Notes under the pieces: model-generated
What the model was told of the DNA's origin: nothing
The model's database searches: none
Seen by the model: the letters and a program-made list of their open reading frames with translations, nothing else
Translations under genes and position numbers: made by a program
Part shown: in pieces, positions 26,807 through 35,982 of the stretch
Numbering within the stretch: position 1 is the first letter of the stretch
Layout: each line of letters opens with the position of its first letter
Source: Psychrobacter coccoides
GTDB taxonomy: Bacteria; Pseudomonadota; Gammaproteobacteria; Pseudomonadales; Moraxellaceae
Assembly: GCF_017498085.1 (NCBI RefSeq)
Contig: NZ_JAGBKM010000001.1
Coordinates: 62,001-126,000 of the forward strand
Direction: 5' to 3'
DNA: 64,000 bases

Positions 26807-29626
26807 ATGAATTATTATAAGGATGCCGATAGCACCGAAACCCAAGAATGGCTAGATGCTTTTGAATCTGTCATCAAGCATGCTGATAAGGATCGGGCGC
26901 AGTTTTTATTAAAAGCACTGTATAACATGGCGGTGCAAGAAGACTTGCCGTTCAACCGTCTTGATACTGCTTATGTCAATACTATCGCTGTCGAAGATGA
27001 GCCGATGTATCCAGGGGATTTGGGCATCGAGCGTAAGATTCGTGCTCTGATTCGCTATAATGCCTTGGCGATGGTGATGCGTGCCAACCAAAACGACGAC
27101 GATCTAGGTGGTCATTTAGCGACATTTGCTTCAAGTGCGACGCTTTATGAGACTGGGTTCAACCACTTTTTCCGAGCAGCCAACGACAATTTCGGTGGCG
27201 ACATGGTCTATTATCAAGGCCACTCAGCGCCCGGTATTTACGCTCGTTCTTATCTAGAGGGGCGCTTGACGGAAGAGCAGCTAGAGAACTTCCGCCGTGA
27301 AGTAGGCGGTAAAGGTCTATCGAGCTATCCACACCCATACTTGATGCCGGACTATTGGCAGTTCCCGACCGTATCAATGGGTCTGGGCCCCATTATGTCG
27401 ATCTATCATGCCCACGTACATCGTTATATGGAAAACCGTGGGTTGCTCGAACGGGAAGATCGTAAGATTTGGACGTTCTTAGGAGATGGCGAGACTGATG
27501 AGCCAGAGAGTCTGGGCGCAATCTCCCTTGCCGGTCGTGAGAAGCTGGACAATCTTATCTGGGTGATCAACTGTAACTTACAGCGTCTCGATGGTCCGGT
27601 ACGGGGTAATGGTAAGATTATTCAAGAGCTTGAGTCCGTGTTTCGTGGCGCCGGCTGGCGTGTGATCAAAGTGATCTGGGGCGGTAAGTGGGATACGCTA
27701 CTGGATAAAGACCATACAGGCGTGCTTCAGTACCGTATGGAAGAGGCGGTCGATGGTGAGTATCAGTTATATGAAGCACGTACGCCTGAGTTTACCCGTG
27801 AGCATTTCTTTAATAAATACCCAGAGCTCAAAGAGATGGCCGATGAGTTATCTGATTATGATATCTCACGCCTAAACCGTGGTGGCCATGATCCAATGAA
27901 GGTCTACGCTGCCTTTAGTGAAGCCATGAAAACCAAAGGCCAGCCAACTGTTGTTTTGGTCAAAACTGTAAAAGGTTATGGCTTGTCGACGCAAGCACAA
28001 GCGGTCAATAAATCGCATCAAATCAAAAAGCTCGATCATGAATCGTTGATGTATTTCCGAGACCGTTTTGAGTTACCGTTTACAGATGAGCAGCTAGAGA
28101 CGCTACCTTTTTATCGTCCTGAAGAAGATTCGGCAGAGATGAAGTATCTAAAGGGTCGCCGTGAAGCGCTAGGTGGTCATCTGCCTAACCGCCGTAGTGG
28201 TCATATTCCGCTGAATATTCCTGATATCTCAATTTTTGATCGAGTGTTACAAGGCAGCAAAGGTAAAGAACAGTCGACGACCATGGTGTTTGTGCGTCTA
28301 CTGTCGGCCATGCTAAAAAATAAAGACATTCAAGATCGCGTGGTGCCAATCGTACCTGATGAGGCACGCACCTTTGGTCTAGAAGGTATGTTCCGTCAAA
28401 TCGGTATTTACTCTGCTTCTGGACAAAAATATACCCCTGAGGATAGTGAAGCCTTGATGGGTTATAAAGAAGCCAAAGATGGCCATATGCTAGAAGAAGG
28501 CATCAACGAAGCGGGCGCCATGAGCACATGGATTGCCTTGGCAACCAGCTACTCTGTCAATGCGCTACCGATGATTCCGCTATATATTTATTACTCGATG
28601 TTTGGTTTTCAGCGAGTGGGCGATCTGGCTTGGGCGGCAGGTGACTGTCAAGCGCAAGGGTTTTTACTCGGTGCCACCGCTGGCCGTACCACGCTAAATG
28701 GTGAAGGCTTGCAGCATCAGGATGGTCATTCACAAATCCTATTCGGTGTCGTACCAAACTGTGTGACTTATGATCCTTGCTTTGGTTATGAGCTAGCGGT
28801 CATCATGCACGACGGTCTACGCCGTATGTATGGCGATGGTGAACGTGTCTATTATTACTTGACCTTGATGAATGAAAACTACGAGCAACCTGCCATGCCA
28901 GAGGGCTGTGAGGAAGGCATCAAACGTGGTATGTATTTGCTTGAAGACAACAACTCCAGCCAAGTACAGCTGTTAGGCTCTGGCGTTATCTTACGTGAGG
29001 TACAAAAAGCGGCGCAAATTTTAAAAGATGAGTTTAATATCAATTCTAACGTCTGGAGTGTCACCAGCTTTAATGAATTGACCCGTGATGGTATGGCGTG
29101 TGATGACTACAACCGTCTGCATCCAATGGACGAAGAAAAAGTGCCATGGGTCACTGAACAGCTGGCACCGCATAAAGGTATCGTGGTAGCTGCGACTGAC
29201 TATATGCGTAACTACTCAGAGCAAATTCGTGGCTGGCTGCCTGATAACCGTCCTTATATCACGCTTGGTACCGATGGTTATGGTCGCTCAGACACACGTG
29301 AAAAACTCCGTAGCTTTTTCCATGTGGATGCCGCTCACATCGTGGTAGCGACACTGAAGCGCTTAGCAGACGAAGGCGAGGTAGAGATGCGTTTGGTCAA
29401 AGATGCAATCTCAAGCTTCGGTATCGATGCTGATCAGCCACCAGCATGGCAGCAGCAGCCGCATTATGACCATTTCCCTGATGCGCCAGCGCCAACTCCT
29501 GACAATATTAATCCAAATCCTGTGCCTGAGTTTGTCGGTGAAGATGATGATGAAATCAGTAGTGAAGGCCGTGCGGAAGATAAAGCCGACGCCCAATTGC
29601 TCAATGATGATGACGTCCAAGAATAA
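26807..29626 (+). CDS. aceE: Pyruvate dehydrogenase E1, homodimeric type
   Basis: A protein of 939 residues that decarboxylates pyruvate with thiamine diphosphate and reductively acetylates the lipoyl domains of E2. The TPP-binding motif is FLGDGETDEPESLGAISLAG (from about residue 224) leading to VINCNLQRLDGPV. Also visible are the N-terminal DTAYVNTI segment and EGGINEAG-like EEGINEAGAMSTWIA in the second half. The ATG follows AAGGA. The C-terminus carries an acidic tail of about 50 residues (DDDEISSEGRAEDKADAQ) beyond the usual end (E. coli E1 is 887). aceF follows 36 bases downstream. No E3 gene follows, so lipoamide dehydrogenase must come from elsewhere. Confidence 0.97.
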   Translation: MNYYKDADSTETQEWLDAFESVIKHADKDRAQFLLKALYNMAVQEDLPFNRLDTAYVNTIAVEDEPMYPGDLGIERKIRALIRYNALAMVMRANQNDDDLGGHLATFASSATLYETGFNHFFRAANDNFGGDMVYYQGHSAPGIYARSYLEGRLTEEQLENFRREVGGKGLSSYPHPYLMPDYWQFPTVSMGLGPIMSIYHAHVHRYMENRGLLEREDRKIWTFLGDGETDEPESLGAISLAGREKLDNLIWVINCNLQRLDGPVRGNGKIIQELESVFRGAGWRVIKVIWGGKWDTLLDKDHTGVLQYRMEEAVDGEYQLYEARTPEFTREHFFNKYPELKEMADELSDYDISRLNRGGHDPMKVYAAFSEAMKTKGQPTVVLVKTVKGYGLSTQAQAVNKSHQIKKLDHESLMYFRDRFELPFTDEQLETLPFYRPEEDSAEMKYLKGRREALGGHLPNRRSGHIPLNIPDISIFDRVLQGSKGKEQSTTMVFVRLLSAMLKNKDIQDRVVPIVPDEARTFGLEGMFRQIGIYSASGQKYTPEDSEALMGYKEAKDGHMLEEGINEAGAMSTWIALATSYSVNALPMIPLYIYYSMFGFQRVGDLAWAAGDCQAQGFLLGATAGRTTLNGEGLQHQDGHSQILFGVVPNCVTYDPCFGYELAVIMHDGLRRMYGDGERVYYYLTLMNENYEQPAMPEGCEEGIKRGMYLLEDNNSSQVQLLGSGVILREVQKAAQILKDEFNINSNVWSVTSFNELTRDGMACDDYNRLHPMDEEKVPWVTEQLAPHKGIVVAATDYMRNYSEQIRGWLPDNRPYITLGTDGYGRSDTREKLRSFFHVDAAHIVVATLKRLADEGEVEMRLVKDAISSFGIDADQPPAWQQQPHYDHFPDAPAPTPDNINPNPVPEFVGEDDDEISSEGRAEDKADAQLLNDDDVQE

Positions 29627-29662
29627 CAACGACAAGGCAATCATAAGATAAGGAGAAATATC

Positions 29663-31387
29663 ATGGAAATTAAAGCCCCCGATTTGGGTGTAGACAGTGC
29701 CGAAGTCAGCGAAATTATGGTACAAGTCGGTGACGTCATCGAAAAAGACGACAACATTATTCTGATAGAGTCAGACAAAGCTTCAGTCGAAGTACCAAGC
29801 TCGGCAGCTGGTAAAGTGACCAACATCAATGTCGAAGTTGGTGATCAAGTCAGTGAAGGCACTGTGCTGATTGAGCTTGATAGTGATAGCAGTGCTGATG
29901 AAGAGCAAGCACCTGCCGCTGAGGAGCAGTCAGCAGCGCCGCAAGACGAATCACAAGAGGCAAAGTCAGCAGACGAACAAGACAAGCAGACAGAATCTGA
30001 GTCACAGCAGTCTAAACCTGCTGCTGCAGAAGCAGGGCAGGCGACGACTCATGCGCTACCAGACCTGGGTGTCGATGAAGCGCAAGTGGCTGAGATTATG
30101 GTTAGCGTTGGTGATACCATCAGCGCCGATCAATCAATATTGTTGATTGAGTCTGATAAGGCTTCTGTTGAAGTGCCTGCTCCAGAAGCAGGTAAAGTCG
30201 AGAAAATCTTGGTAGAAGCGGGTGACATGGTCACCAACGGTCAAGACTTTATCGTCATCGTAGGTGACGGTGGTGCTGAGACTGATACCAGTGAGACAAA
30301 AACCACTGATTCGCAAGCACAAGACAGCTCAAAGGATAATGAAAAACAGTCGCAAGCAGCCGATGCTGGCAAGCCAAAGCAACAGCAGACAGAGTCTCAG
30401 TCTGCACAAACACAAAGCAAGCCACAACAGCGCAAGCTGACAGAAGCACAAGTCAATGAAAAACTAACGGACGTTTATGCAGGACCGGCAGTGCGTAAGC
30501 TTGCCCGTCAATTGGGCATTGACATTACTCAAGTCAATGGGTCGGCATTAAATGATCGTATCCTAAAAGAAGATCTGTTTGCCCATGTTAAGGACAAGCT
30601 CAGTACGCAAAAGGCAGCCGCTGCTAGCGGTAATGTCGTTAGTTCAGGTCTGCCAAGCTTGCCTGATATGAGTAATGCTGAGATCTGGGGTGAGACTGAG
30701 ACTCAAGATTTGAGCCGCCTGCAAAAAGTGTCGATACCGCAGCTCAACTACAATACCTATCTGCCGCAGGTCACGCAGTTTGATGTGGCAGATATTACGG
30801 ATACTGAAAAGCTCCGTGGTGAGCTAAAAGGTGGCATGAAAGCCGAAGGTATCGGCCTGACGATTTTGGCATTTATTGTCAAAGCAACGGCTCACGCCTT
30901 GACGCAGCATCCTCGTTTCAACAGCCATCTCAGCGATGATAATACGCAAATCATCTTGCGTAAGACCGTCAATATGGGTATTGCAGTGGCGACAGATGAT
31001 GGTCTGATTGTTCCAGTTATCAAAGATGTACAGGATAAGGGCATCAAGCAGATTGCCATTGAAATCGGGGAGCTGGCCACAAAAGCCCGTGATAAAAAGC
31101 TGGGCACTAAAGACTTACAAGGGGCGAGCTTTACCATCTCAAGTCAGGGTAACTTGGGCGGTACCGCCTTTACGCCACTGGTGAATTGGCCGCAAGTCGG
31201 CATCTTAGGGGCTTCAGAAGCGACGATGCAACCACGCTGGAATGCTGATAAGCAGACTTTTGAGCCACGTTTGATGCTGCCACTGTCCTTATCTTATGAC
31301 CATCGTGTCATTAATGGTGCTGATGCAGCAGTCTTTACCCGTTATATCGCAAGCTTACTGGCTGATCCACGTCGTATTTTGCTATAG
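29663..31387 (+). CDS. aceF: Dihydrolipoamide acetyltransferase (PDH E2) with two lipoyl domains
   Basis: A protein of 574 residues, the core of the pyruvate dehydrogenase complex, transferring acetyl from lipoamide to CoA. Two lipoyl domains carry ESDKASVEVP with the lipoylated Lys near residues 39 and 166. They are joined by linkers rich in Ala, Gln, Glu and Ser (about 76-125 and 200-265). The E1/E3-binding domain is VYAGPAVRKLARQLGIDITQ (about 271-290). The catalytic domain ends with LSLSYDHRVINGADAAVF, with the active-site His near 547. The start follows AAGGAG. Two lipoyl domains rather than the three of E. coli is common among gammaproteobacteria. It is in an operon with aceE. Confidence 0.97.
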   Translation: MEIKAPDLGVDSAEVSEIMVQVGDVIEKDDNIILIESDKASVEVPSSAAGKVTNINVEVGDQVSEGTVLIELDSDSSADEEQAPAAEEQSAAPQDESQEAKSADEQDKQTESESQQSKPAAAEAGQATTHALPDLGVDEAQVAEIMVSVGDTISADQSILLIESDKASVEVPAPEAGKVEKILVEAGDMVTNGQDFIVIVGDGGAETDTSETKTTDSQAQDSSKDNEKQSQAADAGKPKQQQTESQSAQTQSKPQQRKLTEAQVNEKLTDVYAGPAVRKLARQLGIDITQVNGSALNDRILKEDLFAHVKDKLSTQKAAAASGNVVSSGLPSLPDMSNAEIWGETETQDLSRLQKVSIPQLNYNTYLPQVTQFDVADITDTEKLRGELKGGMKAEGIGLTILAFIVKATAHALTQHPRFNSHLSDDNTQIILRKTVNMGIAVATDDGLIVPVIKDVQDKGIKQIAIEIGELATKARDKKLGTKDLQGASFTISSQGNLGGTAFTPLVNWPQVGILGASEATMQPRWNADKQTFEPRLMLPLSLSYDHRVINGADAAVFTRYIASLLADPRRILL

Positions 31388-31411
31388 GCTTAATGTTTTT
31401 ATGACTGGGTT

Positions 31412-31440
31412 AAAAAGATCACTTCGGTGGTCTTTTTTTT
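31412..31440 (+). terminator. Rho-independent terminator of aceEF
   Basis: An AAAAGATCAC/GTGGTCTTTT stem with a TTCG tetraloop and one wobble pair is followed by eight or more T residues, 25 bases after the aceF stop. Confidence 0.88.
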
Positions 31441-31528
31441 GTGCCATTTTTAATCCGTTTAGCAGTTTGGCGATTAAATTGAGGACCTGCCTTAGTCGAT
31501 CGATTGAGAGTATTGAAAAAACAGACAC

Positions 31529-31557
31529 AAAAAAGCCGGCAATGAAGCCGACTTTTT
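31529..31557 (-). terminator. Rho-independent terminator of the ompW-like gene
   Basis: Read on the minus strand, AAAAAGTCGGC pairs with GCCGGCTTTTT (one G-T wobble) and ends in a T run, about 35 bases past the OmpW-like stop. Confidence 0.8.
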
Positions 31558-31589
31558 ATGGTTTGTAACGCTAAACTGTCTTTTTATTA

Positions 31590-32219
31590 TTAGAACTGTT
31601 TTACAAACGCAACGCCGTATACCCAAGGGCTGATATCGACTTCACCGATATCTGTACCGTTTAGGCTAGCATCAGTTTTGATGTCCATATAGCGGGCATC
31701 AATACGGAAAGACTCAGTTTCTGCAAATGGGATATCAACACCGATATGACCAGCCACACCAAAGCTATCGTCTAGATCTAAATCAGCACCACTGCCATCA
31801 TAGATTCTTTCTTTAAAGAAAGTCGTATAGTTGACACCAACACCAACGAATGGCTTGACATTCATTGGCATATTGTAGCCATCGAAGTGGTATTGTACAG
31901 ACAGCGTCGGTGGTAAATGCTGAGTTTTGGCATCAATTTGATCGCCATTAGCAGCAGTTAGGGTAATGTCATGATGAAATGGAATTGCAGCAAGCAATTC
32001 GATACCAACGTTATCAGCGATAAAGTATTCGCCACTGATGGTTGGGCGGACGTCGCTATCAACATCAACAGCTAATCCACCATCTAGAGTGCCGTTGTCA
32101 CTCTTAGGGTCAACATAGTGTGCGCCAGCAGCCACAGACCAAGTACCAGCAGGTACAGCAAAGGCAGTGGTCATAGTAAGTGCAGTAGCAGCGGCTAAAA
32201 CTAGGGATTGTAGTTTCAT
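31590..32219 (-). CDS. ompW: OmpW-family outer-membrane protein
   Basis: An eight-stranded beta-barrel of 209 residues. The ATG at 32219 is chosen with AAGGA upstream; a GTG directly before it is possible. Signal peptide: MKLQSLVLAAATALTMTTAFA. The mature chain begins VPAGTWSVAAGAHYVDPKSD and ends with the aromatic WVYGVAFVKQF, a typical barrel C-terminus. Family marks are GIELLAAIPFHHDI, PPTLSVQYHF and KPFVGVGVNYTTFF. OmpW proteins pass small hydrophobic molecules across the outer membrane and are colicin S4 receptors in E. coli. It is a single-gene unit with its own terminator. Confidence 0.92.
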   Translation of the reverse strand: MKLQSLVLAAATALTMTTAFAVPAGTWSVAAGAHYVDPKSDNGTLDGGLAVDVDSDVRPTISGEYFIADNVGIELLAAIPFHHDITLTAANGDQIDAKTQHLPPTLSVQYHFDGYNMPMNVKPFVGVGVNYTTFFKERIYDGSGADLDLDDSFGVAGHIGVDIPFAETESFRIDARYMDIKTDASLNGTDIGEVDISPWVYGVAFVKQF

Positions 32220-32489
32220 CACGAAGTTCCTTAATATATAAAGGGTTGTCAGTAACCACTTGATTGGGATTATCAGTTACTGATGGATAGGGTTACAGTA
32301 AACATATAATCTGTGACCTCTTATATTTATTATAATACAAATTCATTACTAACGGTAGTGAGTTAGATGTAAATATGCAACATAGTTATTTTATCTATAC
32401 AATAATAGGTTTTTTGTCTTTTGACGACTACTGCTCTAGTTATGGTAGAGTTCGGGTCAATATAGAACGATGTGAAGTGATAATAAATT

Positions 32490-32717
32490 ATGATGGGTTA
32501 TTGTAGTAACTCGCCTTTGAGATGTGTCAATGCGCAAACATTGGTTGTCATCAATGAAAAAGACAACTGCTGTCCTGAGTGTGGGTTGTTTTTAGTACCC
32601 ACTAACGATACGAGCAGTAATGCTTTGGTAGAGTTGCAGAATTTGTATTTAAGCTTAGGGTTTATAGCGATTATGACACTGGCTTTGGTTTATATTGGTT
32701 ATAAGAATTTTGTGTAA
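32490..32717 (+). CDS. Zinc-ribbon membrane miniprotein
   Basis: A short protein of 75 residues. The N-terminal half has cysteines at about residues 5, 12, 28, 29 and 32 (YCSNSPLRC and NCCPECG), enough for a small zinc ribbon. The C-terminal half is one membrane helix, LYLSLGFIAIMTLALVYIGY. There is no strong ribosome-binding site. It lies 41 bases before the potassium-channel gene on the same strand, so the two may be co-expressed; the channel itself ends in CPHCG. Function is unknown and the gene is small, but codon use and domain order look real. Confidence 0.6.
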   Translation: MMGYCSNSPLRCVNAQTLVVINEKDNCCPECGLFLVPTNDTSSNALVELQNLYLSLGFIAIMTLALVYIGYKNFV

Positions 32718-32758
32718 TCAGTGTTTTAAGAACGATTTCATTATCTAATTGCGGTGTT

Positions 32759-33757
32759 ATGCCGTATGGGGACGGCATGCTATTTCGATACATAAAGCGT
32801 TTGCGACATATCACTTATAATATTTTACAAAATGAGGCGCATGATACCTTAGTCAGCCGTTACGTTGATTATTTTTTAATTGCTTTAATTTTGACGAACG
32901 TGACCGCTGTGATCGCAGAGTCGGTTGATAACTGGTATTACCCTTATCAAGAGTACTTCACTTTATTTGAAAACTTCTCCATCGTTGTGTTTTCAATCGA
33001 GTACTTGTTGCGTTTTTGGAGTATGGCAGAAGCCAAGCCTGACCATACCACTTGGCGTCAGCGCTGGGACTGGCTCAAAAGTCCGTCAGCCTTGATTGAC
33101 TTGGTAGCGATCGCACCAGCTTTCTTAAACTTCTTTGTCAGTATTGATCTGCGTTTTTTACGTATACTGCGCCTTTTTCGTATCTTAAAGTTGACCCGCT
33201 ATTTTGCTTCAATGCGCATTTTGTTGGTGGTCATCAGTAAAGAAAAAGGCTCTTTTCAAGCGGTCATATTTATTTTGATTATCATGATTGTGACCGCTTC
33301 TAGTGGTATCTATTTGGTAGAAAACCACGCACAACCAGAGGAGTTTGAGTCGATACCTAAGGCGATGTGGTGGGCCGTCGTGACCCTTACCACCGTTGGT
33401 TATGGTGATGTGACGCCTATCACCAATGCCGGAAAAATCTTGGGCGCTATTATTACTATCTTGGGTGTGGGCTTGGCGGCGCTGCCAGCAGGTATCTTAG
33501 CAACTGGTCTGGCAAATGAGCTTGCCCAACGCCGTGATGAGCTTGAGCAGCAGTTCCGTGAGTTTTTGGTAGATGGTGACTTTGATTTAGTACAAAATCA
33601 GATGATGATCGAGAAGATTCGCCGTGAGCTTGGGCTCGACAAGGAGCAAGCCCAAGATATCGTGCTACAGGTATTACGAGAGCAGGAGCTGGAGCGCCGT
33701 GAGAAAGAAGTACGAAAAAAGAACTTCTGTCCTCATTGTGGGGAGCCCTTAGAGTAA
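32759..33757 (+). CDS. Voltage-gated-type potassium channel
   Basis: An ion channel subunit of 332 residues. The start at 32759 or the Met six codons later (32777, with GGGGAC upstream) are both possible. S1 to S4 lie at about residues 38-150, including an S4 with regularly spaced Arg (LRFLRILRLFRILKLTRYF). The pore helix and selectivity filter are WWAVVTLTTVGYGDVTP (about 205-221), and S6 is ILGAIITILGVGLAALPAGI. A cytoplasmic coiled-coil-like tail (about 250-318) ends with FCPHCGEPLE, one CxxC knuckle. A tetramer would bring four such knuckles together. TVGYGD specifies K+. Voltage gating is inferred from S4. Confidence 0.92.
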   Translation: MPYGDGMLFRYIKRLRHITYNILQNEAHDTLVSRYVDYFLIALILTNVTAVIAESVDNWYYPYQEYFTLFENFSIVVFSIEYLLRFWSMAEAKPDHTTWRQRWDWLKSPSALIDLVAIAPAFLNFFVSIDLRFLRILRLFRILKLTRYFASMRILLVVISKEKGSFQAVIFILIIMIVTASSGIYLVENHAQPEEFESIPKAMWWAVVTLTTVGYGDVTPITNAGKILGAIITILGVGLAALPAGILATGLANELAQRRDELEQQFREFLVDGDFDLVQNQMMIEKIRRELGLDKEQAQDIVLQVLREQELERREKEVRKKNFCPHCGEPLE

Positions 33758-33767
33758 TTACAGGGCT

Positions 33768-34436
33768 TTATGTGCGAACTGCCAGTGGCACAGGGAGGGC
33801 GCGTGCTAACTCATGAGCGACTTCTTGTGCGGCGTTTTGTAAGTCGCTAGCAGCTAAAGGTAGGTTTTGTAGCGTCATATGCCAATCATCCACTTCACGT
33901 TGTAAGCTGGCCGCCCAGATACAATGACAATCATGGGGCAGTTGTTTTAGATTGACCATAAAGGCACGATTACCCTCATCGTCGCTTAAGTGTACTTCAC
34001 CAGCTTTTACCTTACTAAGCGGCTCTCCGTGATAGGAGCTGACCAGTAGTCCAATTTGATTGATATGGGCGGGTATTTTGGACAAGTAAAGACGAATCTG
34101 CTCTTGATCTAACGGTCCCTCGTATAAGGCTTGCTCACCACGATCCTTGCCATTTAGGCTGTCACCTTGATGGCGAATGGATTCTGTCTTATCACGCAAC
34201 TGCTTGAACCATACCATGTCACTTATGTTGCAGTTATCATCGTAGAGCACGCAGGCCAGGTCGATATCGATGGCGCTTTGGTTTTTTTTGAAGCGTTTTA
34301 ACATGCCTTTTGGCTCAGTTTTGGTAAACGCATAGTTTAGACCAAACAGTAGGGTGTCAGTGGTTATCCCTAATGCCTTGAGGCTGTCTGAGAGTATGGG
34401 TGCTGCATCAGAGGATAATGGCGAGCTGGTGGACAT
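33768..34436 (-). CDS. TerD-family protein
   Basis: A protein of 222 residues with TerD features: FGLNYAFTKTE, IDIDLACVLYDDNCNISDMV, DNLNG-like GDSLNGKDRGEQ and INQIGLLVSSYHGEPLSKVK. TerD proteins bind calcium through paired acidic residues such as DIDLACVLYDD and appear in tellurite resistance and stress operons. Here the gene stands alone, without terA, terB, terC, terE or terF beside it, and is convergent with the channel gene (11 bases between stops). A tail of about 30 residues (LQNAAQEVAHELARALPVP) follows the domain. The family is well supported; the role is not. Confidence 0.8.
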   Translation of the reverse strand: MSTSSPLSSDAAPILSDSLKALGITTDTLLFGLNYAFTKTEPKGMLKRFKKNQSAIDIDLACVLYDDNCNISDMVWFKQLRDKTESIRHQGDSLNGKDRGEQALYEGPLDQEQIRLYLSKIPAHINQIGLLVSSYHGEPLSKVKAGEVHLSDDEGNRAFMVNLKQLPHDCHCIWAASLQREVDDWHMTLQNLPLAASDLQNAAQEVAHELARALPVPLAVRT

Positions 34437-34558
34437 GACTTTCCTTATTTTAAATAGATAATGCTTAAAAGGTATAAATGGCCATATAGATTTTAAAATT
34501 CCTTGACTATATTTGGCAGATTGTTATCTGCAAAACATCAAAGTCAACAGGTAAAGAC

Positions 34559-35722
34559 TTAAGAGTCGGTTTGCTGTTGATCTGCAAACTGGTCATCGAC
34601 TGATGTAAGGTCTCGTACGGCTTGATACAGCAAGTCGGGCTTGGCATCAAGCAGACCGCTACCAAAACCTCGTAGCCACCACACCAGTTGAGAGGTTAAG
34701 TTGACTGTGGCATGGACGGTTAGCGTATCGTCATCGTTAAGGATGACTGTTTGATCCTCACTCAGTTTGCTTTCTGTCAGGCTTTTGCCCGCTCGTCTGG
34801 TGAAGTGCAGCTCAATTGCCGTGTTTTTACCATGGTCTGGCAGCTGACTTAATAGGGGGTGGGTAAAGCCCATACTGCCAGCTTCCAAGTAATCATCTAG
34901 GTGGAAATCCTCAGGGGTCTCAGCAGTACTTTCCAGTATCTCTACACGGGTAAATCGGTGTAGGGCGAAGGTACGAATGATGGTGTCTGGGTCATCAATA
35001 CGAGTCGCTAACAAATAAATAATCACTCCGCGCTGGATGATGGCGACGGGATTTAACAGATATTCATAAGCTTCGGTTTTATTACTGCGGATGTAGTAGG
35101 CTTTGATTTGTAATTGATAAAATAGAGCGTGGTAAATGTTGTCTTTACTGTCCAAGTCAATATGCGGAGCGATTAGGGCTTGCGTCGCAGGCTCAATCCG
35201 TACACGGTCTATCCATGAGTGAGTGACTTTGCTGTTTTTTAGTTGTCGCCGTGCCAAGTCAAACCAAGGAAACAGCTCATCCAAAATGGCAGGCGGTAAT
35301 AGCTGAGTGAGATTGGCTTCGACCATATTGAAGGCGACCGCTTGTGATAGATTCATATGCGGCAAGCTTTGTAGCGGGGCATCATCCTTCCAGCGCCAGC
35401 CTTGTGGGTTGGCGTTGTTTTTTTCGATAGGGAAGCGTTTGGCTAAGGCGTTTAGGTCTCGTTGTACCGTGCGCAAGCTGACATCAAACCCTGCCAGCTT
35501 GAGCTGCTCATAGATATGAGAGGTTCCTACCCAGCGGTTGCGCTGCAGCTGAGACAGCACTTGCCATTGACGTGCCGTGGTCGCAGCGCCATGACGACTG
35601 GCTGTATGGTCTGTGGTGAGAACGCTGGACTCATCGATCAAAGGCGTGGACAGTTGATCTGCCTGTAGCTTTTGAGTGTCAGGCGTTGAGTTATCGGTTG
35701 GCTTAGCGCTTGGGTCAATCAT
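34559..35722 (-). CDS. WYL-domain transcriptional regulator
   Basis: A protein of 387 residues. After a hydrophilic N-terminus of about 45 residues comes a helix-turn-helix of DeoR/YafY type (RQWQVLSQLQRNRWVGTSHI, then LRTVQRDLNALAKRFP; about 50-95). The WYL-like domain follows (about 190-285: QLQIKAYYIRSNKTEAYEYL, VIIYLLATRID, TIRTFALHRFTRVEI), and a C-terminal WCX extension ends VWWLRGFGSGLLDAKPDLLY. WYL domains sense nucleic acids or nucleotides and often control DNA-damage or defence genes. No defence genes lie next to it here. The terD-like gene lies 122 bases downstream on the same strand and could be a target or operon partner. Confidence 0.88.
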   Translation of the reverse strand: MIDPSAKPTDNSTPDTQKLQADQLSTPLIDESSVLTTDHTASRHGAATTARQWQVLSQLQRNRWVGTSHIYEQLKLAGFDVSLRTVQRDLNALAKRFPIEKNNANPQGWRWKDDAPLQSLPHMNLSQAVAFNMVEANLTQLLPPAILDELFPWFDLARRQLKNSKVTHSWIDRVRIEPATQALIAPHIDLDSKDNIYHALFYQLQIKAYYIRSNKTEAYEYLLNPVAIIQRGVIIYLLATRIDDPDTIIRTFALHRFTRVEILESTAETPEDFHLDDYLEAGSMGFTHPLLSQLPDHGKNTAIELHFTRRAGKSLTESKLSEDQTVILNDDDTLTVHATVNLTSQLVWWLRGFGSGLLDAKPDLLYQAVRDLTSVDDQFADQQQTDS

Positions 35723-35839
35723 TAAAAGCTTACCTGTATTAAGTCGTCGGTCTCAGAGGCTAACGTAACGTCTGTTTTATTCAATGTCTATCTTATCAAA
35801 GATAAGTCAGTAATTTGAGTTATTCTGCTCTCTGTATAT

Positions 35840-35860
35840 AGGGTATGTTCAACACGCCCT
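35840..35860. repeat. Short palindrome upstream of the WYL gene
   Basis: AGGGTATGTT and AACACGCCCT flank one central C, matching as an inverted repeat at 8 of 10 positions. It is about 120 bases before the WYL regulator's start and could be an operator or a repeat remnant. Confidence 0.4.
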
Positions 35861-35982
35861 AGTCAGTTCGGAATAAAACCGATACGCTGATGTCACGGTG
35901 CTGCTGGCATAAGTCTAGTCTGCTGCGTAATACTCATCTCAGCAGCCTATGACCTGAGTGCGCCATTTTTATTTAGGATGGA

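Noticed and set aside
32240-32285. FNR-type site upstream of ompW
   Set aside because: TTGATTGGGATTATC has only one good half-site; the right half does not match ATCAA.
35840-35860. Second copy of the MITE at 13092-13260
   Set aside because: AACACGCCCT resembles the terminal repeat, but the next bases differ and there is no matching second end nearby.
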